Assembly: GCA_024742405.1 (NCBI GenBank)
Contig: JANSYP010000002.1
Location: 1 to 64,000 of the forward strand
Direction: 5' to 3'
Source of the DNA: Paracoccaceae bacterium
GTDB lineage: Bacteria; Pseudomonadota; Alphaproteobacteria; Rhodobacterales; Rhodobacteraceae
Length of the DNA: 64,000 nucleotides
The position numbers and the translations under genes are program-made. Of the stretch, positions 48,684-58,376 are shown piece by piece; positions within the stretch are counted from its first letter, which is position 1; the number at the start of each line of letters is the position of its first letter. A model generated the notes under the pieces. The model searched no databases, was not told where the DNA came from, and saw nothing but the letters and a program-made list of their open reading frames with translations.

Positions 48684-49832
48684 ATGCCTCGCATCCGCTC
48701 GTTCCTGACCATCGCGCTCGTACTTGGCCTGTCGACAATGGCGGCCACATTCGAGGCCAGAGCGCAGCAGGGTCCGCCCCCGGTGATCACGGCCACGCCG
48801 CTGGTCGATACGGTCGTCGATTGGGATGAGTATACCGGACGGTTCGTGGCCCAGGCGCGTGTGGATATCCGGGCCCGCGTATCCGGCTACCTCGATGGTA
48901 TCCATTTCGAGGAAGGCCAGATCGTCGAAGCGGGGCAGCTGCTCTACACCATCGATCACCGCCCGTTCGATCTGGCGGTTCGGCAGGCGCGCGCCCGGCT
49001 TGATGCGGCAGCCGCCCTGCGCGATTTGTCGATCCTGGAATTCGAGCGCGCCGAAGAGCTGGAATCTCGCAATGTCGGCTCCACGCGCAACGTCCAACAG
49101 GCCCGCGCCGTGTTTCAGGAGGCCGTGGCCAACATCGCCCTGGCCCAAGCGCAGCTGGAAGAGGCCGAACTCAACCTCGAATACACACGGATCACTGCGC
49201 CCATCAATGGCAGGATCTCGACCACGGCGCTGGATGAGGGCGATCTGGTTGTCGGCGGCCCGACCGGCGCGGATGTCCTCACCGATATCGTGCGGGTCGA
49301 CCCGATCGAGTTCGTGTTCACCGGTTCGGAGGCTGATTTCCTGCGATATGCGCGTCTTAACGAGGGCGGCATCGCCGCCGGGGACCGCGACGCGCGCAAC
49401 CCGGTGCAGGTTCAACTGCTGGACGAGGATGACTGGCCGTGGGTCGGTTATGTCGATTTCGTCGACAGCGTGCTCGACCCCAACTCCGGCACGATCACGG
49501 CCCGCGGCGTTTTCGAGAATGACGAGGGGTTCCTGCAGCCCGGGCTCTTCGGAAGGGCCCGTCTGCCCGGATCGGGCGAGTATGAGGCGGTGCTGATCCC
49601 CGCCGAGGCGATCGTGGCGGACCAATCCCGCTCCATCGTCTATGTCGTGGGTGACGACGATGTTGTCGAGGCACGCCTCGTGACGCCCGGTGCGCTCTGG
49701 AAAGGTCTGCGGATCGTCCGCGACGGGCTGACGCCGGAGGATCGCGTGGTGATTTCGGGCCTCCAGCGTGTCCGTCCCGGCAGTCCGGTCACACCGGTCG
49801 ACGAGCCGCTGACCCTCGCCGCGGGCAACTGA
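48684..49832 (+). CDS. RND efflux periplasmic adaptor subunit
   Basis: This is a membrane-fusion protein of 382 residues. A signal peptide (MPRIRSFLTIALVLGLSTMA) is followed by the split lipoyl and barrel-sandwich domains (YTGRFVAQARVDIRARVSGY and LDGIHFEEGQIVEAGQLLYT). A helical hairpin covers about 95-150, then LEYTRITAPINGRIS and the beta-barrel follow. No lipobox Cys is present. It couples the inner-membrane pump encoded four bases downstream to an outer-membrane channel, which is not encoded here. Confidence 0.92.
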   Translation: MPRIRSFLTIALVLGLSTMAATFEARAQQGPPPVITATPLVDTVVDWDEYTGRFVAQARVDIRARVSGYLDGIHFEEGQIVEAGQLLYTIDHRPFDLAVRQARARLDAAAALRDLSILEFERAEELESRNVGSTRNVQQARAVFQEAVANIALAQAQLEEAELNLEYTRITAPINGRISTTALDEGDLVVGGPTGADVLTDIVRVDPIEFVFTGSEADFLRYARLNEGGIAAGDRDARNPVQVQLLDEDDWPWVGYVDFVDSVLDPNSGTITARGVFENDEGFLQPGLFGRARLPGSGEYEAVLIPAEAIVADQSRSIVYVVGDDDVVEARLVTPGALWKGLRIVRDGLTPEDRVVISGLQRVRPGSPVTPVDEPLTLAAGN

Positions 49833-49835
49833 TCC

Positions 49836-52800
49836 ATGGGCAATCCGAAGTTCTTCGTTGACCGCCCGATCTTTGCGACTGTGATCTCGATCCTGATCGC
49901 CATCGTGGGAATCGTCTCCTTCACCCGCCTGCCCGTGGATGCCTATCCGGAGGTCGTCCCGCCGACGATCCAGGTTACCGCGACCTATCCCGGCGCGTCC
50001 GCCGAAGTTGTCGCGGACACCGTGGCGACGCCGTTGGAACAGGAAATCAACGGCATTGAGAACATGCTCTACATGCTCAGCCAGTCCACCGGCGACGGAC
50101 GTATGACGCTGACCATCACATTCGATCTGGGCACGGACGTCGATCAGGCCCAGGTTCTGGTACAGAACCGGGTTGCGATCGCCGAACCGCGCTTGCCCGA
50201 AGAGGTGCGCCGCCTCGGTGTGCAGACCCAGCAGAACTCTCCAAACCTGATGATGGTCGTACATCTGCTGTCGCCCGACGGCAGCCGCGACCAGCTCTAC
50301 ATCTCGAACTATGCGCGCACCCAGATCGTCGACCGGCTCCTGCGCATCGACGGGGTCGGTCAGGCGACGGTGTTCGGCGAGCGGGCCTATTCGATGCGGA
50401 TCTGGCTCGATCCCGACCTGATCGCCGCCCGCGGCCTGACCGCGGGAGAGGTCGTCTCGGCCCTGCGCGCCAACAACATCCAGGTGGCCTCCGGTGTGAT
50501 CAACCAGCTTCCGGTCGCAAACCAAGGTGCGTTCCAACTCAATGTCTCGACCCTTGGCCGGCTGGTGACGACGGAGCAGTTCGAAGACATCGTGGTCGCG
50601 ACCGATGACAGCGGTGGCAAGATCCGCGTCCGCGACGTCGCAAGGGTGGAGCTCGGCGCGCTCGACTACAGCCTGAACGGCTATCTCGACGATGTCACGG
50701 CGCTGCCCATCGGTATTTTCCAGCGCCCGGGCTCCAACGGGTTGGAGACCGCCGAGCAGGTCATCGCTCTGATCGAGGAGCTGTCGGAGGATTTTCCTCC
50801 CGGCATGGAATTCGACATCGTCTACAACCCCACGGAATATATCGAGGAATCGGTGGCCGAGGTCTATGTGACCATCGAAGAGGCCGTGCTGCTGGTGATC
50901 CTCGTGGTGGTCGTCTTCCTGCAGTCGTTGCGCGCGTCGATCATCCCCATTCTGGCGATCCCGGTGTCGCTGGTCGGTACGTTCTTCGTCATGCAGCTCT
51001 TGGGCTTTTCGCTCAACAACCTGACCCTTTTCGGACTGGTTCTGGCCATCGGGATCGTGGTCGATGACGCCATCGTCGTGGTGGAGAATGTCGAACGCTA
51101 TATCGAAGAGGGATTCTCGCCGCGCGAGGCGGCTTACAAGACCATGGCCGAGGTCAGCGGCGCGCTGATCTCCATCGGTCTGGTGCTGCTGGCGGTGTTT
51201 GTGCCCACGGCCTTCATCGAGGGCATCACCGGCCAGTTCATGCAGCAGTTCGCCATCACCATCGCGACGGCGACGGCGATCTCGGTGACGGTTTCGCTGA
51301 CGCTGTCGCCCGCCCTCTCCCGGCTGCTTCTGAAATCCAAGGAAGAGCAGAACGCCCCGCCCACCAGCCTTCTGGGGCGGGCCTGGCACGCGATCAGCTG
51401 GCCCTTCCGCAAGTTCGCCGACGGCTTCAACTGGGGCTTCGACCGGATGGCCAAGGGCTATGTCTGGCTGGTGCGGCGCATGATCAGGGTCTCCCTGCTG
51501 GCGATGGTCGTCTACGCCGGATTGATGGTGCTGGCGGCCTATCAGTTCCAGCGCGCGCCCGCCGGCTTCATCCCCGAACAGGATCAGGGCTATCTGATCG
51601 CGGTGGTTCAATTGCCGCCCGGCGCCTCGCTCAGCCGCACCGACACGGTGGTGCGCGAGGCCAGTACCATCCTGCGCGGCATGGACGGCGTGGCCTACAC
51701 CGTCGGCTTTGCCGGGCTCGATGGTGCAACCTTCACCAACGCCTCCAACGCCGGGGTGATCTTTGTCGTCACCGACCCTTTCGAGGAACGCGTGCCGGCG
51801 GGGCTCAACAACCAGGCGCTGATCGGCGAGGCGTTCGGGCGGCTGTCCGCGCTTACTGACGCCTTCATCTTTCTGCTCTCGCCGCCACCGATCCAGGGTC
51901 TGGGCAATTCCGGCGGCTGGGAGCTCTATATCCAGGACCAGCGGGGCCGCGGGCTCGATGCGCTGGAGGTCGCCACGACCGAGGTCACCGGGGCGGCAAA
52001 CCAGGTCGAGGGCCTGGCCCAGGTCTTCACGCTTTTCAACACTCGAACGCCCCGGATCTTCGCCGAGATCGACCGCGTCCGCGCCGAAGAACTTGGCGTG
52101 TCCCCGAGCCGGCTCTTCGAGACGCTGGAGGTCTATATCGGCTCGGCCTTCGTCAATGATTTCAACTTTCTGGGGCGCACCTTTCGCGTGACTGCGCAAG
52201 CTGAGGGCGACTTCCGCGACAACCCGAACGACGTGCTCGACCTGCGCACGAGATCCGACAACGGCGAGATGGTCCCGCTGGGATCGGTGGCACAGCTCGA
52301 GCAGCAGACCGGCCCCTACCGCGTGGCACGCTACAACCTGTTCCCCGCCGCGTCCGTCCAGGGCGCGACCTTGCCAGGCACCTCGACGGGCGAGGCGATC
52401 ACGCGGATGGAGACATTGCTGGGCGACACGCTGCCCGACGGGTTCGGCTATGAATGGACCGGCCTCGCGCTGCAGGAAAAGCTCGCCGGCAACACCGCGA
52501 TCTTTGCCTTCCTGCTGGCCGTTGTCTTTGTCTACCTGCTGCTCGCCGCGCTCTACGAGAGCTTGTTCCTGCCGCTCGCCGTGATCTTCATCGTGCCGAT
52601 GTGTCTGCTTGCAGGGATCACAGGCGTGCTCTGGCGAGGGCTCGACAACGACATCCTGGTGCAAATCGGGTTCGTGGTACTCGTGGGGCTCGCCTCGAAG
52701 AACGCGATCCTGATTGTGGAATTCGCGCGTCAGGCGGAGGCGTCGGGCATGAACCGCGTGGAGGCGGCAATTGACGCGGCCCGTTTGCGCCTGCGTCCGA

Positions 52801-53024
52801 TCCTGATGACGTCCTTTGCCTTCATCCTCGGTGTGGTGCCGCTGGTACTGGCGAGCGGGGCAGGCTCGGAGATGCGTCAGGCGCTTGGCACAGCTGTCTT
52901 TTCCGGCATGCTCGGGGTGACCTTCTTCGGTCTGCTCTTCACTCCGGTCTTCTACACGGTCTTCCGCTGGCTCGAGGACCTCGTCATGCCCAAACGCGTC
53001 GAGGATCCAGCGCCGGCGGAGTGA
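49836..53024 (+). CDS. RND multidrug efflux permease (HAE1/AcrB-like)
   Basis: This is an inner-membrane proton-driven pump of 1062 residues. The first helix region (FFVDRPIFATVISILIAIVG) is typical. The proton-relay aspartates are in GIVVDDAIVVVENVER and the matching lysine in GLASKNAILIVEFARQ. Two large periplasmic loops and a C-terminal block of helices complete the AcrB fold. Substrates cannot be read from the sequence. The gene is co-transcribed with the adaptor; no local regulator is adjacent. Confidence 0.95.
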   Translation: MGNPKFFVDRPIFATVISILIAIVGIVSFTRLPVDAYPEVVPPTIQVTATYPGASAEVVADTVATPLEQEINGIENMLYMLSQSTGDGRMTLTITFDLGTDVDQAQVLVQNRVAIAEPRLPEEVRRLGVQTQQNSPNLMMVVHLLSPDGSRDQLYISNYARTQIVDRLLRIDGVGQATVFGERAYSMRIWLDPDLIAARGLTAGEVVSALRANNIQVASGVINQLPVANQGAFQLNVSTLGRLVTTEQFEDIVVATDDSGGKIRVRDVARVELGALDYSLNGYLDDVTALPIGIFQRPGSNGLETAEQVIALIEELSEDFPPGMEFDIVYNPTEYIEESVAEVYVTIEEAVLLVILVVVVFLQSLRASIIPILAIPVSLVGTFFVMQLLGFSLNNLTLFGLVLAIGIVVDDAIVVVENVERYIEEGFSPREAAYKTMAEVSGALISIGLVLLAVFVPTAFIEGITGQFMQQFAITIATATAISVTVSLTLSPALSRLLLKSKEEQNAPPTSLLGRAWHAISWPFRKFADGFNWGFDRMAKGYVWLVRRMIRVSLLAMVVYAGLMVLAAYQFQRAPAGFIPEQDQGYLIAVVQLPPGASLSRTDTVVREASTILRGMDGVAYTVGFAGLDGATFTNASNAGVIFVVTDPFEERVPAGLNNQALIGEAFGRLSALTDAFIFLLSPPPIQGLGNSGGWELYIQDQRGRGLDALEVATTEVTGAANQVEGLAQVFTLFNTRTPRIFAEIDRVRAEELGVSPSRLFETLEVYIGSAFVNDFNFLGRTFRVTAQAEGDFRDNPNDVLDLRTRSDNGEMVPLGSVAQLEQQTGPYRVARYNLFPAASVQGATLPGTSTGEAITRMETLLGDTLPDGFGYEWTGLALQEKLAGNTAIFAFLLAVVFVYLLLAALYESLFLPLAVIFIVPMCLLAGITGVLWRGLDNDILVQIGFVVLVGLASKNAILIVEFARQAEASGMNRVEAAIDAARLRLRPILMTSFAFILGVVPLVLASGAGSEMRQALGTAVFSGMLGVTFFGLLFTPVFYTVFRWLEDLVMPKRVEDPAPAE

Positions 53025-53197
53025 CGGCGCCGCGCGAAGCCTGTCGCGTCTCGGGCCGGTCGTCCGGGATGCCATCGATGCCGGCGCCGGCCTCCCTAGG
53101 ATGCATTCGATCCGCCACTGAATCCGGGCCTTTGGGACGGTCAGGGTGCAGAAACGCGCTGTCGGGGATTTGGCCAAAGGTATAGGAGTGAACTGGC

Positions 53198-54319
53198 ATG
53201 GTCAGGTTCATTCACTCTTCCGACCTTCATTTGGGCAAACCTTTCGGCCGGTTCCCCGAGGATGTGCGCGGACGTCTCAGACAGGCCCGCGCCGATGCAC
53301 TGCCACGGCTGGCCTCGCTGGCACGCGCACATGCGGCCAGCCACATCCTGCTCGCGGGCGACACGTTCGATCAGACGACGCCAGCGCCATCGGTCATCCG
53401 GCAGGCGCTCAACGCGATGGGCGCCGCCGATCAGGTGACCTGGCTGCTGATGCCGGGCAACCATGACCACGCCAACGCAACGGAGCTCTGGCGTCAGGTG
53501 ACGCAGGACGCGCCACCGAATGTCGCCCCACTCCTGACACCCGAACCTTACCCGCTCACCGCCCATGCAACGCTCTTGCCTGCCCCTCCGAGCGAACGGC
53601 ACCCGGGCCGGGATCTGACCGCCTGGTTCGACGGTGCCGTGACGGGCGAGACCGCGCGCATCGGTCTGGCACACGGATCGATCACCGATTTCGACAGCAG
53701 CGAAGAGGGCGGGTCGTCAGTGATCGCCGCCGACCGCGCTCAGCGCGCAGGGCTTGCCTATCTGGGCTTGGGCGACTGGCACGGGCAACTGCAGATCGGA
53801 CCTACGAGCTGGTATTCGGGGGCGCCCGAAGCGGACGGGTTCAAGCATGCACAGGCTCCCGCAGCACTGCTGGTCGAGATCGCCGGCGACGGCGCGCCGC
53901 CAACGGTGACATCGCTGCCCACCGGCACCATCACCTGGACCCGCGCGCCGCTGGATCTTGTCGGTGACGAGGACAGCACAGGCGCGTTCGAAGCCCTCCT
54001 GCCGCCGCTGTCCGAAAGGGCACTGACCCTTTTCGATCTGGTGGTCACAGGCCGCGCCCGCCCGCTGGAACGTGTCGCGCTCGAGCAGGCCATCGCCAGC
54101 GCCGCGCCGGATTTCCTGTGGCACCGGACGGATCTGAGCGGATTGGGCGCGGTGCACGACACGGCTGATCTCGACGCGATCGACCGGCATGGCGCCTTGC
54201 GGGCCGCAGCCGAGGTGCTGGCCCGCGAAGCAGCCGACGAGACCCTAACTGCGCAGGAACGCGCAACCGCCCAGACCGCGCTTTCGCATCTCTTCAGCTT
54301 TGCACTGGAGACGGAATGA
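53198..54319 (+). CDS. Metallophosphoesterase, Mre11/SbcD/YhaO-like
   Basis: This is a calcineurin-like DNA-repair-type phosphoesterase of 373 residues. Metal motifs appear in order: SSDLHLG, LAGDTFD, MPGNHDH, LAHGS. The last motif reads LGLGDWHG, with Asp where Mre11/SbcD have His in GHxH. The C-terminal third (TWTRAPLDLVGDEDSTGAFE onwards) would be the capping domain. It is followed by, and overlaps by four bases, an SMC-like ATPase, so the two probably form one nuclease complex. Confidence 0.83.
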   Translation: MVRFIHSSDLHLGKPFGRFPEDVRGRLRQARADALPRLASLARAHAASHILLAGDTFDQTTPAPSVIRQALNAMGAADQVTWLLMPGNHDHANATELWRQVTQDAPPNVAPLLTPEPYPLTAHATLLPAPPSERHPGRDLTAWFDGAVTGETARIGLAHGSITDFDSSEEGGSSVIAADRAQRAGLAYLGLGDWHGQLQIGPTSWYSGAPEADGFKHAQAPAALLVEIAGDGAPPTVTSLPTGTITWTRAPLDLVGDEDSTGAFEALLPPLSERALTLFDLVVTGRARPLERVALEQAIASAAPDFLWHRTDLSGLGAVHDTADLDAIDRHGALRAAAEVLAREAADETLTAQERATAQTALSHLFSFALETE

Positions 54320-56934
54320 AACTGCGCGCGCTTCATCTCACGAATGTCCGCAAATTCACCGGAAAACGCGCCTCGATCACCGGCATCGGCGACGGTATCA
54401 CCGTGGTTTCAGAGGCGAACGAATTCGGGAAATCGACCTTTTTCGACGCGATCCATGCGCTTTTTTTCGAGAAGTACAGCGCCACAGGCCGGGCGGTGAA
54501 ATCGCTCCAGCCCTACGCCGGAGGCGCGGTCGAGATCGCGGCCGAGGTGGAAACTGACGCGGGCCATTTTCGCATCGAAAAACGGTTCCTGTCGCGCAAG
54601 GCGGCACGGATCGCGCGGTTGCCAGAGGGCACCACCCTCGCGCAGGACGACGAAGCCGAACGCTGGATCGCGGCGCTTCTTGGCACCGGGCGGGAGGGTC
54701 CGGCCGGGTTGCTCTGGGTGCGTCAGGGACTGGTCGGGCTGGAGCCAGACAGCCCCAAGGAAAAGTCGCAGTTGATGGAAACCCGCCGCGATCTGCTTTC
54801 GTCCGTCGCGGGCGAAATCGACGCCATGACCGGCGGGCGCCGCATGGATCGCGTGATGCGGCGCGTAACCGACCGCCTTGCACCGATCCTGACGAAAACA
54901 GGCCGCAAGACCGGCCCTTGGAAGGCCGCTCTGGACGAGATCGAAACGCTTGAGTGCACGCTGGCCGGCCTGAACGCGCAGGTCGCAACGTTGGATCAGG
55001 CGCTGGTCGACCGCAAGCAGGCTGAAGCATCGCTGAAACGCCTCGATGACGTGGATGCCAAAGCGCGGCGTGACGCGTCACTGGCCGCGGCGAAGGCGGC
55101 GCTCGAAAAGGCACGTGCCCATGCCGGGGCCGTCACCGCCGCGCGTCAGGCGCGAGACCTGGCAGCCTTGACGGCCAAAGGCGCCCAGTCCGATCTCGAC
55201 AGCTTCTTGTCAGCGCTCGAAGCGCTCCAGACCGCGGAAAAGCGGGAAGCGCAGAGCACAGCCGCACTCGCCGATGCCGCGGACGAAGCGACCCGCCAGA
55301 AGTCCGCCCTGGATCGCGCGCAGAGGCATCTCAAAACGACGATCGACACCGCCACCGGGGCCCGCAGAGCGCTTGACGCGGCGCGCCGCCAGTCCGCCGC
55401 ACGCGCGGCGCAGACCGAGGCGGCACGCCTGGACACGCAGATCGCCGATGCCGAAGCGGCGCTCGGCAACCGCGATGCCGCGCGGGCGGTCATGCGAGCC
55501 TCCCCCGCAACGGCAGAGTGGCTGCGCCGCGCGGAACAAGCCCAGGACGCAGTCGCCAAGCTCGAAGCCGCCGCGCAGACCCGGGCCACGACCCTGAGCA
55601 TGGCTTATGCGGGTGCAACCCGCATCACCCGAAACGGTACGGACCTGCCCGCAGATCGTCCCGTGACTCTGGACGGCGAAACCCGCCTCGAGCTTCCCGG
55701 AATCGGCACGATGACCATTCGGCCCCAGAACATGGATGAAGCGGGAAAGGCGCAGCTGGCAAAGGCAAAGGCCGCGCGCGATGCTCTGTTTTCTGAGGCG
55801 GGCGCGGCAACCCTTCAGGACAGTCGCGCACTTGCCGCCACGCGATCGGAAGCCACTGCTGCGACGGATCTGGCGCAGGCCATACTCGATACGCTCGCGC
55901 CGGACGGCATCGAAGTGCTGCGCGCCGCCAAGGCGGACGCGGATCTGGCCGCGGCCGGCGCCCACGGCGATGCGCTGCCCCCCATCGCCGAACTGGAGGC
56001 CCGCGTGAGCGAGGCCGAACAGGCTCAAGAAGCGGCCCAGCGCCTGCTGGACGGGGCCGATACCGACCATGCCAGGGCCCGCGATGCTCTCATGAAGGCC
56101 CAGGCAACCGCGGAAGCCGCGCAGCACGCGCTGGACCGGGCCAGGACCGATGCGGGCCCGCCAGAGATCCGCGAGAGCCGCCGCGCGGAGCTCCTGCGCA
56201 GTCAGGCGATGGCGGACGAGGCGCTGACCACGGCCGACGCCGCGTTGGAAACGCTCATAGCCGCTGCGCCAGACATGCAAACCGCCGCCGCAGAGCTGCA
56301 GCGCGCCGAAGACGCCGTAACCGCGGTGCGCAGCGAACGCGCGCAGGTCGCCGAGCGTCTGGCAGCGCTCCTGTCGGAAATCCGGACGCATGCCGGAAAC
56401 GGCATCGAAGAGCGCCGTGACGAAGCCGCGGGGCAACTCGACGCCGCCCGCGCAATCGAAGCCGGCTTCGCCCGCCAGGCCGCCGCCCTGACGCGCTTGA
56501 AAGCAGCGCTGGAGGCGGAGCGCGACGCTGCGCGCGAAACCTATTTCGGACCGGTCCAGGAGGAGCTCAAACCGCTCCTCTCCATCCTGCACGGCGACGC
56601 AGCGCTCCGGTTCGATGGCGAAAACCTGTTGCCCGCCGGCCTGACGCGCGACCACGCCGAAGAGGCTCTGGAAGATCTCTCGGGCGGCACCAAGGAGCAG
56701 ATCGCAATCCTCACGCGCCTAGCCTTTGCGCGCCTTTTCGCGCGGCAGGACCGGCACATCCCGATCATTCTGGACGATGCGTTGGTCTATTCGGACGACA
56801 GCCGTATCATCCGGATGTTCACCGCGCTGACCCGGGTGGCCCAGGACCAGCAGATCCTGGTGTTTTCCTGCCGTCAGCTGGCCTTTCAGGACCTTGGCGG
56901 AGCACGACCGGCCGTGGAGGTCGCCGACGTCTGA
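54316..56934 (+). CDS. SMC/Rad50-like ATPase, YhaN type
   Basis: The 872-residue protein has an N-terminal ATPase half with Walker A EANEFGKST and a C-terminal half with the signature DLSGGTKEQ and Walker B IPIILDDALVYSDD. Between them run long Ala/Glu/Arg-rich coiled coils interrupted near residues 430-475 by a beta-type insert (ATRITRNGTDLPADRPVTLD). No CxxC zinc hook is present, unlike Rad50 or SbcC. The Asp-Asp Walker B and signature match YhaN-like ATPases. It is translationally coupled to the phosphoesterase gene. Confidence 0.82.
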   Translation: MKLRALHLTNVRKFTGKRASITGIGDGITVVSEANEFGKSTFFDAIHALFFEKYSATGRAVKSLQPYAGGAVEIAAEVETDAGHFRIEKRFLSRKAARIARLPEGTTLAQDDEAERWIAALLGTGREGPAGLLWVRQGLVGLEPDSPKEKSQLMETRRDLLSSVAGEIDAMTGGRRMDRVMRRVTDRLAPILTKTGRKTGPWKAALDEIETLECTLAGLNAQVATLDQALVDRKQAEASLKRLDDVDAKARRDASLAAAKAALEKARAHAGAVTAARQARDLAALTAKGAQSDLDSFLSALEALQTAEKREAQSTAALADAADEATRQKSALDRAQRHLKTTIDTATGARRALDAARRQSAARAAQTEAARLDTQIADAEAALGNRDAARAVMRASPATAEWLRRAEQAQDAVAKLEAAAQTRATTLSMAYAGATRITRNGTDLPADRPVTLDGETRLELPGIGTMTIRPQNMDEAGKAQLAKAKAARDALFSEAGAATLQDSRALAATRSEATAATDLAQAILDTLAPDGIEVLRAAKADADLAAAGAHGDALPPIAELEARVSEAEQAQEAAQRLLDGADTDHARARDALMKAQATAEAAQHALDRARTDAGPPEIRESRRAELLRSQAMADEALTTADAALETLIAAAPDMQTAAAELQRAEDAVTAVRSERAQVAERLAALLSEIRTHAGNGIEERRDEAAGQLDAARAIEAGFARQAAALTRLKAALEAERDAARETYFGPVQEELKPLLSILHGDAALRFDGENLLPAGLTRDHAEEALEDLSGGTKEQIAILTRLAFARLFARQDRHIPIILDDALVYSDDSRIIRMFTALTRVAQDQQILVFSCRQLAFQDLGGARPAVEVADV

Positions 56935-57438
56935 GGCAAAAAGGCGAGCCTGGGAAACCTCTACAACCTATGCGGGCCGGGACGTGTCCAGCGAAATGGG
57001 CATAGGACATCCCCACAGTGCAGGTTCGCGTTTTATCAACGACTAGGGCGAGCGCGGCTCGCCTTTGGGACGACCTGCCAAAACCGAAGCAGAACGGTCC
57101 CGCAGAAAGCCGATCTCCTTGAAAGGATTATCTTGTGGAGTCCGGATCGTCCAATGGCCCGCTCCGCTGCGGTCCGACCCACGAAGAGTGCGGTAGACGC
57201 GCGTCCGCGCCCGTGCTTCAACCCTGACATGTTTAGTGCTCACGATACCGCAAAGCACCGTTCTGCCCTGGGTTGTGCGGCCGAGCTGGCCGTCGGCAAG
57301 GCGACCACGCGCGGTCTCCTCCGAGCCAACTTGTCTCGACGGAACGCCCGCCTCGGAGCCAACAGAGCCATGTAACCGCGGACCCAAGTGCCCCTTCCCC
57401 ACTTCGAACACCACACGCCTCAGCACGGAGACCCCGTT
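56935..57438. other. Intergenic region after the nuclease pair
   Basis: This is about 500 bases without a supported gene. It contains a possible terminator (57046-57066) for the upstream operon and, at the right end, the ribosome site GGAG before the 57439 start. No repeat or RNA is recognised. Confidence 0.5.
57046..57066 (+). terminator. Possible terminator of the phosphoesterase-ATPase operon
   Basis: GGCGAG (57047-57052) and CTCGCC (57058-57063) flank a 5-base GC loop, followed by only TTT. The stem is short and the T-run weak. Confidence 0.35.
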
Positions 57439-57891
57439 ATGACGTCCATCAAGCGCTTCACTCCCCTGCTCTTCGGCCTTGCCACTCTGGCCGGCCCTGC
57501 CCTGGCACAGCCGGCAGGCTTCACGCCGCCGGAGGATGTGTTTGTCGAAGCAAGCCTGACCGAGGGCGGTATTGCACTGTCGACGCAGGCCGTGACCCTG
57601 ACGCGTGGCGATTACTACCGTCTGAACCTCGCCTGCGTTGCGAGCGAGGCCGGCGAGCCGGAGTTCAACTTCGACGCCGGGCGGCTGGCCCGCGACTCGC
57701 ACCTGCGCGTGCTCACCGTGGACACGATCGAAGTCTACCTGCAGGGCCTGTCGTTCCGCGCGCTGCAATGTGAAGGCGTCGGCACCGTCAAGTTCAGCTT
57801 CTACCCGATGCGGGCGGGCGAGTATGTCATCGAGGTCACCGACGAAGCTGACGAAGATGTCACCGCCTCCTTCACTGTGACGGTGGAGTAG
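57439..57891 (+). CDS. Small secreted protein, possibly cupredoxin-like fold
   Basis: The 150-residue product has a clear signal peptide (MTSIKRFTPLLFGLATLAGP, cleavage after ALA). The mature part is beta-rich and acidic: LACVASEAGEPEFNFDAGRL, LQCEGVGTVKFSFYPMRAGE and EVTDEADEDVTASFTVTVE. Two Cys could form a disulfide. The ending resembles immunoglobulin or cupredoxin-like sandwiches, but no metal-ligand set is evident. GGAG precedes ATG 57439. Function unknown; it stands alone. Confidence 0.75.
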   Translation: MTSIKRFTPLLFGLATLAGPALAQPAGFTPPEDVFVEASLTEGGIALSTQAVTLTRGDYYRLNLACVASEAGEPEFNFDAGRLARDSHLRVLTVDTIEVYLQGLSFRALQCEGVGTVKFSFYPMRAGEYVIEVTDEADEDVTASFTVTVE

Positions 57892-58376
57892 CTCGCCACG
57901 GCGGTCGCGGTGCGCGGGCGAACCGCGCGTTGCCGCGGCCCGCTGGGCGCCGCGGCAATATCCCCTCGCCTCCCGACTGTGCGATGGTGCATGAGACACC
58001 GGCCACCCGCGCCGGAAACAGCCGTCCGTATGGATGACCGGCCGGTCTGCACAGCCACTCAGGACAGACCGGTCGACAGGCGGTCCGCGCGTCTTTGGGA
58101 AACAGCCGCAGAAACAAGCCGACCGCTTAAACCAGAGCCTCTGGCTGGCGAACGCTGCCCTCAGACACCAGGTCTCCCCCAGACGGTTATTTCAGCGGAA
58201 CGCTAGCGGGGGGCATTCCGGTCTTGAGCGGCCGAAGACTGCCACGCATTGAAGACCGCCGCCGTGTCCGCGGTCGACGGGGCGCGACCTCCCGCGTTTG
58301 ACGATCAGCGTCGCGACGGTCGCCCGAAGGCGTTTAGTTCGACGCTCGACCGTCGCAACGCTCAACTCATCAAGCT
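57892..58376. other. Intergenic region between two convergent genes
   Basis: This is 485 bases between the small secreted protein and mqo, which converge. Open frames here lack starts with ribosome sites and resemble nothing known. I see no strong terminator hairpin with a T-run. Confidence 0.45.

Noticed and set aside
48465-53177. Open frame of about 1570 codons on the minus strand opposite the RND pump
   Set aside because: It is the antisense of two clearly coding genes with family motifs; high GC keeps the opposite frame open. Its residues are low-complexity Asp/Arg/Gly/His.
55210-56655. 481-codon minus-strand frame
   Set aside because: It mirrors the coiled-coil coding region of the SMC-like ATPase; no motif or ribosome site.
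54316-56934. Assignment of the ATPase as canonical SbcC/Rad50
   Set aside because: No zinc-hook CxxC, and the Walker B and signature fit YhaN-like proteins better.
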